Source: CAVPLM01 sp963713545
Lineage (GTDB): Bacteria; Actinomycetota; Thermoleophilia; RBG-16-64-13
Assembly: GCA_963713545.1 (NCBI GenBank)
Contig: CAVQME010000010.1
Span: 310,001-374,000 of the forward strand
Direction: 5' to 3'
Length of the DNA: 64,000 nucleotides
The position numbers were made by a program, and so were the translations under genes. A model generated the notes under the pieces. The model was not told the DNA's origin. It made no database searches and worked only from the letters and a program-made list of their open reading frames with translations. Positions 27,084-33,528 of this stretch are shown here, in pieces (position 1 is the stretch's first letter; every line of letters starts with the position of its first letter).

Positions 27084-28563
27084 CTAGTAAGTCAGCGGTT
27101 GCAGTTTTCCATCCAAGACGACGATCTCGGGGTCGGTACTGAAGACGAGCATCTTGTCGATGGGCCACTTGCTGCCTTCCGCCGTCTTAACCCACTGGCC
27201 ACAGGCCTGCGGCGGGCTGCAACCGTTGATGAACGGACGATGGGTCATGTCCTTCACCGGTGCCGTGAAGTCGATCTGACCTAGAATGGTATCCACCTTC
27301 GTCTGACCGATGGCTGACGCGATCCCAGCCTTGTCGTCGACGTTGGTCACGCGTTTGAACAGATCGGCCGCCCACTCGAAGAGGGCAAGGATGATCACCG
27401 CCTCACTCTACTGGCTGCCGCTGAAGGCTTCGTACTCGTCCGCGATCTGCTGACAGTTCATCCCCGTCAACGAGTCGACGAACTTCTGGCGCGGAGTCCA
27501 GGTGCCGGCGCTGGAGAGGTTGTAGCCGATCTCGCCCATCGAGAGCACCCCTTCGGGGAAGATCAGGCCCTTATGCCCGATTGCCACCACGGGTTGGAAG
27601 GCCTGCTGATGGGACTGCGTCCAGAAGTTGGTGAAATCGGGCGTGAGCATGACCGCCAGCAAGGAGCTCGCATCCCGCCTTCTTGATCGCAGTGATCTGA
27701 GCCGTGTAGTCTTCTGCGCCCGGAGTGTAGAGATCGGTCATAACTACCTTGTAGCCGGCCTCCTCCAGGATGGGCGGTCCCCACTGGGCCCAGTTGTTGC
27801 CGTCGACGTCGTTGGCAAGCACGAGCCCTACGGTCTTGTTGCTCGGGACCTGCGGGAGTAGTCCCGTGTAGTTGACAGTGGTCAGCACGTCGTCGAAGGC
27901 GTAGGTGTAGGTCCACTTGAAGCCCTCAGCCGGCGTCTTCCTGCCCACGGTAAAGGCGTGCACCTCGGTCCAGTTGGAGATCAGCGGGCATCCCATCGAT
28001 TCGGCGACATCACCGGCCGGGTTGACCGTATCGGGGGTCACGGCCGCCATGACCAGATCGACCTTGGTGTTCTGGATAAGGTCGCCGGTGACCTGCGCCG
28101 CTCGGTTCGAATCGGACTGGGTATCCACCAGGTTGACCTCGAAGGGGTGCATCATCTTGTCGCCAAGGACGAGGCCCTCCCCGATGGCATCCTCGAAGTG
28201 CTTCTGTGCCCACTTGCCTGCGGCCGAGAACGGCGCCAACGGCCCCGTTAAAGGGACCACGTAGCCCAGTTTGATCGGCCGGCCGACCTCCGGCCCGGTG
28301 CTCACTGTCGTGGTCGATGCGGGAGCCGTCGTGGTGGTGCTGGCCGGAGCCGTTGTGGTGGTGCTGGCCGGAGCCGTGGTGGTGGTCTCTTCCTCTTCGC
28401 CGCAGGCGGCGAGGAAGGCGCCCAGCCCTCCGCTCATCCCGATGGCGCCGCCGGCCACAGCCGCCAGCCTGAGGAACCCGCGCCGGCTCACCGCTCTACC
28501 GCCGGTCGGCGCCTCGGATACCAGCTGGTCTTGTCGCTCGTTGTTCTTGTCGCACTCGTTCAC
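27084..28563 (-). pseudogene. Tat-exported LivK-like substrate-binding lipoprotein 2, broken by frameshift and stop
   Basis: This binding protein of the same family as 10637-12133 starts at GTG 28563 behind AAGGAGGGGAC, with SRRGFLRLAA (twin arginine), lipobox LAAC and three repeats of TTTTAPAS. It reads well to KKAGCELLA. There one extra base near 27655 shifts the frame, and GVMLTPDFTNFW continues in the next frame. A TAG at 27408-27410 then interrupts SGSQ-stop-SEAVIILALFEWA; both paralogues have Trp at this position (SQWTQP, LQWTQP), so TGG to TAG is the simplest change. The C-terminus ends GKLQPLTY at 27084. Its start overlaps the stop of the upstream regulator by 4 bp (GTGA), which suggests coupled translation. 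The damage may be sequence error or true decay. Confidence 0.8.
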
Positions 28564-29534
28564 GTCCCCTCCTTCGTGATCGTCTGAGCGGATCTCTCTG
28601 TCTGTAGGTTCGGTGGCATCGGCGGAGTGTCGTTCGCCAGGCGGTCGATCAGCTTTTCGTAGCGGCTCATGCGCGAGTCTATGTCTATTTCCCCCCTTCT
28701 TGCCGCCTGCACGGCCAAGAACAACCATAAGTGGGTCCTGAGAAGGTCCTTGTCGCTGTACTTCTTGTCGGAGAACATGCGGAATATGGTCTGCTCGTAG
28801 GCGCCCATCAGGCTGTGGGCGACCAGTTCGTCGGGAACTGCCGGAGGCCTCGAGCCTTCCACCGGGGCCTCGGCGAAGTCTTTTGTGATGCGCTCGATCA
28901 CGCCGTCGAGAGCCTCCTCGATGGGCTTTCGGAGCTCGCTGTCGTCGAGCGTCCTCTCCACCCGGACGAGGGCGAGGCCGGACGAGCCCAGATCGAAGAC
29001 GTGGAGGCTGGCGAACGCCAGCCAGAGCAGCCGTTCCGCCGGATCATCGGTCGACTCGCGTTTGGAGTCGCCATAGGTGAGGCTCCACTCCATCATCGCC
29101 GACACGCACTCTGCCAGCAGACGGCGTTTGCTCGGGAAGTGCGTATAGAACAGGCTCGCTGTTATGCCCAGCTTCTTCATGATCGTGGTCACGTGAGCGT
29201 TCTTGTAGCCCCGGGCGTTGAACTCGTGCGCGGCTACGGCGAGGATGCGGTTGTGCATCCGCTCGTACTCCTGCGCGACCAGATCGACTCCGGCCTCATT
29301 TGCGCGATGGACCAGCGGCTCGAGCTCGATCTCGATCTCGTCGAGAGATAGGCCGGCCTCCTTGAGCTCCCCGATCTTCTTGAGGATCTCCGCGTGCTCC
29401 TCGGTATAGAGCGAGCGGCTGGCAGCGGTCTTCTGCGGCAGGGGCAGCAGTCCCTGTCTCAAGTAGTAGTGGATGGTGGTCCGCGGCACCCCCGTGACCT
29501 TCTCCAACTCCCCTATGGAGAGAACGTCGACCAC
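28560..29534 (-). CDS. MerR-TetR hybrid transcriptional regulator (copy 3)
   Basis: This 324-residue regulator has the same layout as the copies at 4410-5345 and 9442-10416: MerR-type domain (LSIGELEKVTGVPRTTIHYY; SRSLYTEEHAEILKKIGELK) and TetR-type domain (HEFNARGYKNAHVTTIMKKL; ASLFYTHFPSKRRLLAECVS). It starts at GTG 29534 behind AGGAGCGAAA, 8 nt after the AOR gene ends, and overlaps the next gene by 4 bp. It is thus internal to the operon TIGR04076-AOR-regulator-LivK, whose promoter carries the shared box. If the box is its operator, the operon would be autoregulated; this is inference. Confidence 0.86.
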   Translation of the reverse strand: MVDVLSIGELEKVTGVPRTTIHYYLRQGLLPLPQKTAASRSLYTEEHAEILKKIGELKEAGLSLDEIEIELEPLVHRANEAGVDLVAQEYERMHNRILAVAAHEFNARGYKNAHVTTIMKKLGITASLFYTHFPSKRRLLAECVSAMMEWSLTYGDSKRESTDDPAERLLWLAFASLHVFDLGSSGLALVRVERTLDDSELRKPIEEALDGVIERITKDFAEAPVEGSRPPAVPDELVAHSLMGAYEQTIFRMFSDKKYSDKDLLRTHLWLFLAVQAARRGEIDIDSRMSRYEKLIDRLANDTPPMPPNLQTERSAQTITKEGT

Positions 29535-29542
29535 TTTCGCTC

Positions 29543-31453
29543 CTACAGAATCGCCGAAGCTACCTCGTCCAGTCCCAGCGAACGCAGGGTCGCCGCCCTG
29601 GGGATCCCCGTCTCGTCATCCCAGCCCCGCAGCCGGTAGTACTCCTTGAGCATCTCCGTGAACCGTGCTTTGTCCAATCGGTTCCCGGCCATGTCGACCA
29701 CAGCGTCACCGGGCCCGGGGACCAGCATCCCATGGGTGCCGGATCCGACCCACGGCTCGGTGAAGTTGTATTCCAGAGGATAGTCCGCGGCAGGGACCTT
29801 GCGCCCTTCCCGGATCAAGATCGCCCGCTGGAGATTGGCGATGATCTCGGCGCATCGTTCCAGCTCCTCAGCCGGACGGCCGGTGACCGCCGAGTAGAGG
29901 TTTGCCTCCAGATCCGGGTCCCCCACGAAGTCGGGAGTCGCGAAAGAGTAGATGATGGGCCAGGTGAAATCGCACAGGCCCATGCTGTCCATGAGATAAA
30001 CGCGGTTCTGGATGAGCTTGGCGGCCAGAGCCTTGCCTTCGTAAGTGTTGAGGGCTCCGGCCTCCTCGCTCCCCCAGAAGGCCTTGGCGATATTGCGGAA
30101 CACCTCGCTCGTGATCGGGGTGCTGCCGGGATCCATCTGATTGAGGGTCCAAGGGACAAGCGCGAAGCCGGTGTCGTGCAGGAGCGGCTGATGGACCCGG
30201 GGCTCCATGTAGTAGAGCAGGGAATGGACGATATTGAGCCGGGGCGGTTGCAGCTCGTACTGACCTATGGGCGCGATTTCCTCGCCCATTTGAGCGCGAG
30301 CGTTCGCCGAGACCTCCCCCATCGTGGCCACCCTGGCCATGCCTTCTGCCAGGAGGTCGCCGAACCCTTCCCGATGGGCGATAGCATGGAGCAGCTTCTC
30401 CAGGAACTCCTGGGTGCCGATCTTCGCCAGCGGCAGGCCGGTCTCGGCCTCAGTCAGGGCTCCGGCGTTGTGACACGCGTAGAGCCAGTTGATCATGCTG
30501 CGTAGTTCGAAGGTGTCGATACAGTAGTCGTTGGCGAGATCGGGGGCATTGAAGAAGGTGTCCACCGGCTCGTCGTCCCGCCCGTACATCCAGGGCAGAT
30601 AGAACTCCATGGTCTGGCAGTGGCGCATGCCCTCGAGCCGCTTGTCATATCTGTATACATTGCGGATGCACTTGGCTCCGCACAGATAGCAGCCCCCCTT
30701 CCCTATGACCTCTAGTTCCTGGCCGTGGCCGGTCGAGAGCACGTCGGGCCCGATGGCCAGATGGAGCCGGTCATTGATCTTGACCGTGTGGCGATTGAGT
30801 TCTCGGAGCCGCTCGGGATCCGCCACTGAGACCTTCTGGGAGCCCCTGACGGCTATGCCTTTCAGGTTCTTGGAGCCCATCACGGCACCGAAACCGCAGG
30901 AAAGGGCCGATTCGTGGGAAGCGTAGGCCGTCGCCGTACGGACGAGATTCTCTCCCGAGACTCCGATGGCGATGAACTTGGCATCCGGGCCGTGGAGCTC
31001 CTGAAGCCGCCGTCCCGTCTTGAAGGCGCCCAGGCCCCACAGATCGGCAGCCTCCCGGATCTCCACCTTCCCGTCGTCGATCCACAGGTACACGGGACCT
31101 ACGGCTTTGCCCGTCACGACCAAGCCGTCGTAACCGGCTTTCTTGATCTCGGCTCCCACGTATCCGGCGATGTTGCCGTAGCAGTAGCTCTCAGGCAGGG
31201 CGCCGGGCGACTTCGCGACCACGCACACCACCGTGGCCGCCTGCGCCCGCGAGGCCACCAGAGGGCCGGTCATGAAGATCAGCGGGTTCTCCGGGTCGAA
31301 GGGATTGATCCCAGGATGCGTCATTTCCCAGTAGAGCCGGGCTGCTATCCCTCGGCCACCGACATAGTCTTCGATGTACGGCTCGGTGGGCGATTCCCAG
31401 GTATCTGACGTATCAAGGTCGACGTACAGGATCTTCCCCATCCATCCGTCCAT
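29543..31453 (-). CDS. Aldehyde ferredoxin oxidoreductase family tungsten/molybdenum enzyme
   Basis: This 636-residue AOR-family enzyme oxidises aldehydes to acids, or the reverse, with ferredoxin-type electrons. The N-terminal domain starts GKILYVDLDTSDTW, followed by VGGRGIAARLYWEMT and FMTGPLVASRAQAATVVCVV. The pterin-binding stretch includes SALSCGFGAVMGSKNLKGIA. The cluster region shows CYLCGAKCIRNVYRYD, with a later Cys expected for the [4Fe-4S] cluster. The length is close to typical AOR (600-640 residues). ATG 31453 follows GGGAGGGTGG. It is the second gene of the leftward operon behind a TIGR04076-like gene. An aromatic aldehyde is a plausible substrate given the VAO-type enzymes nearby, but this is inference. 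No signal peptide is seen, so it is cytoplasmic. Confidence 0.9.
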   Translation of the reverse strand: MDGWMGKILYVDLDTSDTWESPTEPYIEDYVGGRGIAARLYWEMTHPGINPFDPENPLIFMTGPLVASRAQAATVVCVVAKSPGALPESYCYGNIAGYVGAEIKKAGYDGLVVTGKAVGPVYLWIDDGKVEIREAADLWGLGAFKTGRRLQELHGPDAKFIAIGVSGENLVRTATAYASHESALSCGFGAVMGSKNLKGIAVRGSQKVSVADPERLRELNRHTVKINDRLHLAIGPDVLSTGHGQELEVIGKGGCYLCGAKCIRNVYRYDKRLEGMRHCQTMEFYLPWMYGRDDEPVDTFFNAPDLANDYCIDTFELRSMINWLYACHNAGALTEAETGLPLAKIGTQEFLEKLLHAIAHREGFGDLLAEGMARVATMGEVSANARAQMGEEIAPIGQYELQPPRLNIVHSLLYYMEPRVHQPLLHDTGFALVPWTLNQMDPGSTPITSEVFRNIAKAFWGSEEAGALNTYEGKALAAKLIQNRVYLMDSMGLCDFTWPIIYSFATPDFVGDPDLEANLYSAVTGRPAEELERCAEIIANLQRAILIREGRKVPAADYPLEYNFTEPWVGSGTHGMLVPGPGDAVVDMAGNRLDKARFTEMLKEYYRLRGWDDETGIPRAATLRSLGLDEVASAIL

Positions 31454-31486
31454 GTGACCACCCTCCCCTGGTCGCGGCCGCGTCGA

Positions 31487-32242
31487 CTAATCGGTGTACT
31501 GTTCGAAGGCCTCCAAGTCCTCAGCGGGTAGCCCTGCCCTGAAAGCCTTAAGCTTTGCTTCACCCTTAGGCGTAATGGAGGTGACTGCGTCGACGGTCTC
31601 AGCGTATCCGATGAGTTGGAGCTCTTCCCTCAGCACACGGACCATCTGAGTACCAAGGGGAGGATAGATGGTCTCGATCTCTTCCTTGGTGAAGGCTTCC
31701 AGTATCTTGTCCGACGCCACTCCGCCTCTGGTGGCGAGCTTCTTCAGGATGGCCATCTGCCGCCTGAAGTAGGGGGTGTCGTAGCCTTTCTCGCTCAGAT
31801 CGAAGGCTTCGAGCTTCAGGAGCATCGAGGTCCTCATATCGGGGCAGATGACCGTCGGCTCACTCTGCAGGCCCTCTTTTTCGCTCGGCGGCCAGGTGAA
31901 GACTTCGGGACTGATGAGATTGGCCATATCGAAGGGAGGAGGGACCACCGTTTTGAGCACGTTCTTGAACCCCAGCCCGTCGTACTTCTTCATCTCCGGG
32001 TCTAAAACGCTGAGTGAGCAATACCAGAAAGGGTAGTGTGTGATCCATTCCACATACCGTGGCCCCGCCTGATGCATGGCCTCTACCTTGGGAACGATCC
32101 GGCTCCACACGTCTGGGCACAGTCTCCCGTGATAGCTTTCGCCATCGAAGATGACCTCATCGCCGACCTTGTGCTGGAAGTGACAGGGATAGACTTCCGC
32201 GTTGCCTAGGAAACCTACGACTGTGGCTTTGACCTGAAACAC
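31487..32242 (-). CDS. TIGR04076-like protein with C-terminal winged-helix-like part
   Basis: This 251-residue protein of unknown function is the first gene of the AOR operon. The N-terminal half (VKATVVGFLGNAEVYPCHFQ, HKVGDEVIFDGESYHGRLCP, then DVWSRIVPKVEAM) resembles the small TIGR04076 family, with conserved Cys in CHF and LCP. The C-terminal 80 or so residues (RRQMAILKKLATRGGVASDK, then TSITPKGEAKLKAF) look like a winged helix. I place the start at GTG 32242, six bases after AAGGAGGGA; the upstream ATG 32257 would place that ribosome site inside the gene. It ends 33 nt before AOR. A sensor or accessory role for AOR is possible but unsupported. Confidence 0.6.
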   Translation of the reverse strand: MFQVKATVVGFLGNAEVYPCHFQHKVGDEVIFDGESYHGRLCPDVWSRIVPKVEAMHQAGPRYVEWITHYPFWYCSLSVLDPEMKKYDGLGFKNVLKTVVPPPFDMANLISPEVFTWPPSEKEGLQSEPTVICPDMRTSMLLKLEAFDLSEKGYDTPYFRRQMAILKKLATRGGVASDKILEAFTKEEIETIYPPLGTQMVRVLREELQLIGYAETVDAVTSITPKGEAKLKAFRAGLPAEDLEAFEQYTD

Positions 32243-32358
32243 GCTTCCCTCCTTCATTCGTGACGGTACGAGGTCTAAGGCCGGTCTGCCGCCGGTCTGC
32301 GCCCGGTCCGCGGCCCGATCAGCAGGCAGAGATGGCCGGCCGAACCAACTCTCCAGCC

Positions 32359-32389
32359 AACCTATCACTGGTAGAAATGAATCTCAAGT
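32359..32389 (-). promoter_or_regulatory. Shared promoter box, AOR operon
   Basis: On the minus strand ACTTGAG (32383-32389), 18 nt, TAGGTT (32359-32364), with TGA before the -10 (extended -10). The GTG start of the TIGR04076-like gene lies 116 nt downstream. Confidence 0.6.
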
Positions 32390-32465
32390 CATCTACCCGC
32401 GTCCCATAGCGGATGCCGCGGTATCGCTTGGGGTGGAAACCACGACCGGGTAGCCTGACAAGAGC

Positions 32466-32509
32466 GGGGCGGCAGCGGCGGTCCCTCCCGGGACCGCCGC
32501 TGCCGCCCC
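32466..32509. terminator. Strong terminator hairpin downstream of beta subunit 3
   Basis: A perfect 20-bp GC-rich stem (32466-32485 with 32490-32509) closes a 4-nt TCCC loop. It follows the end of the leftward beta-subunit gene by 22 nt and separates that operon from the AOR operon promoter. Confidence 0.75.
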
Positions 32510-32531
32510 CATAGAAGCGGTATCTCGCGCC

Positions 32532-33359
32532 TTACTTCTCTACGAAGATGACCCCCAGGTTGAGACTGTCGACGATCTCGGCCTGAAGAGCGACCGGCTT
32601 GTAACCGGCCGCACTGACGACCAAGTCATAGGTGCCCGGCGGCAGGTCGTCGAAGATGAAATCGCCGTAGTTGTTGGTCGCGACATCGGCCACCTTGACC
32701 CCGGCCGACTGCAGGATGACCACCGCACCCTCGGCGCAGTCGTCGGTGTCTTTGTAGGCGACGGTGCCGCCCAGGAAGGCCTTGGTCCAACGATGCAGGT
32801 TCTTGTACCAGACCCGGGGGTTGGTCCCCCAGTCGGCTTCGTACGCCTCCAGACCCTCCGCGCTCGCCTGGACCGCCATGTCGTCATCCTCGGCAAGCAC
32901 GAGCTTGAGCGCCCCCGTGGGACACACCTGGGTGCATCGGGTCTCGGTCCAGCCGTCGTCGATCAGATGGGCGCAGCCGGTGCATTTCTGAGGAAGACCG
33001 GCCTCCTCGTTCCAGTAGATGACGCCGTAGGGGCAGGAAGAGACGATCTGCTTCTGACCCTTGGCTTTCTTGGGATCGATGATGACCAGGCCGTCTTTGC
33101 GCTTGTGGACCGCGCCGTCCTTGGTGAGACAGGGAGCGTCCTCGCAGTGCTGGCACGGCTTGGGCAGAAACGCCACCTGCACCATGGGATACTGGCCCCG
33201 CTCTTTGCGGAGAATGTCCATCCAGCGCTGGCCCGACCAGGGCTGAGCTACCGAGTATCCCTTGAAGTCGTTACCCACATACTCGTCCTTGCAGGCGAGG
33301 AAGCAGTTGTTGCAGTCGTGGCAGAGAGCGACATCGACGATCAGGTTCCACTTCTTCAT
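32532..33359 (-). CDS. bthL: Transhydroxylase Fe-S beta subunit (module 3)
   Basis: This 275-residue partner of the alpha subunit at 33526-36117 is the closest of the three to Pelobacter BthL (274 residues as recalled). It has CHDCNNCFLACKDE, CQHCEDAPC, a third group reduced to KAKGQKQIVSSCPY, and CTGCAHLIDDGWTETRC with TQVCP, which gives three predicted [4Fe-4S] clusters. The C-terminus (NLHRWTKAFLGGTVAYKDTD; NNYGDFIFDDLPPGTYDLVV) is the transthyretin-like domain seen in that structure. ATG 33359 follows AAAGGAGCTCCCCAA. That ribosome site lies in the terminal repeat of the 163-bp element that separates this gene from its alpha subunit, whereas modules 1 and 2 have no such gap. Confidence 0.92.
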   Translation of the reverse strand: MKKWNLIVDVALCHDCNNCFLACKDEYVGNDFKGYSVAQPWSGQRWMDILRKERGQYPMVQVAFLPKPCQHCEDAPCLTKDGAVHKRKDGLVIIDPKKAKGQKQIVSSCPYGVIYWNEEAGLPQKCTGCAHLIDDGWTETRCTQVCPTGALKLVLAEDDDMAVQASAEGLEAYEADWGTNPRVWYKNLHRWTKAFLGGTVAYKDTDDCAEGAVVILQSAGVKVADVATNNYGDFIFDDLPPGTYDLVVSAAGYKPVALQAEIVDSLNLGVIFVEK

Positions 33360-33365
33360 TTGGGG

Positions 33366-33528
33366 AGCTCCTTTCGGAATGACGCTTCGCCGCCGGGGTG
33401 CGATCGGCGAGCGAGAGTCAAGGACGCAGGGAGCGCCCGTAGCAGCGCTACGGGCGTGACTGAGGACGAGGAATCGCGCCGCCCAGCGCGGACCCGGCGG
33501 CCGAAGGCTTCGTTCTGAAAGGAGCTCA
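33366..33528 (+). repeat. MITE-like structured element, copy 1
   Basis: A 163-bp element between the alpha and beta genes of module 3. Its ends are near-perfect inverted repeats (GAGCTCCTTTCGG at 33366-33378; CTGAAAGGAGCTC at 33516-33528). The centre holds a perfect 10-bp stem with AGC loop (33434-33456). It aligns along its length with the reverse complement of 36219-36377. The three stem pairs that differ keep pairing, which suggests a folded RNA or DNA. I do not recognise a known family. Confidence 0.6.
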
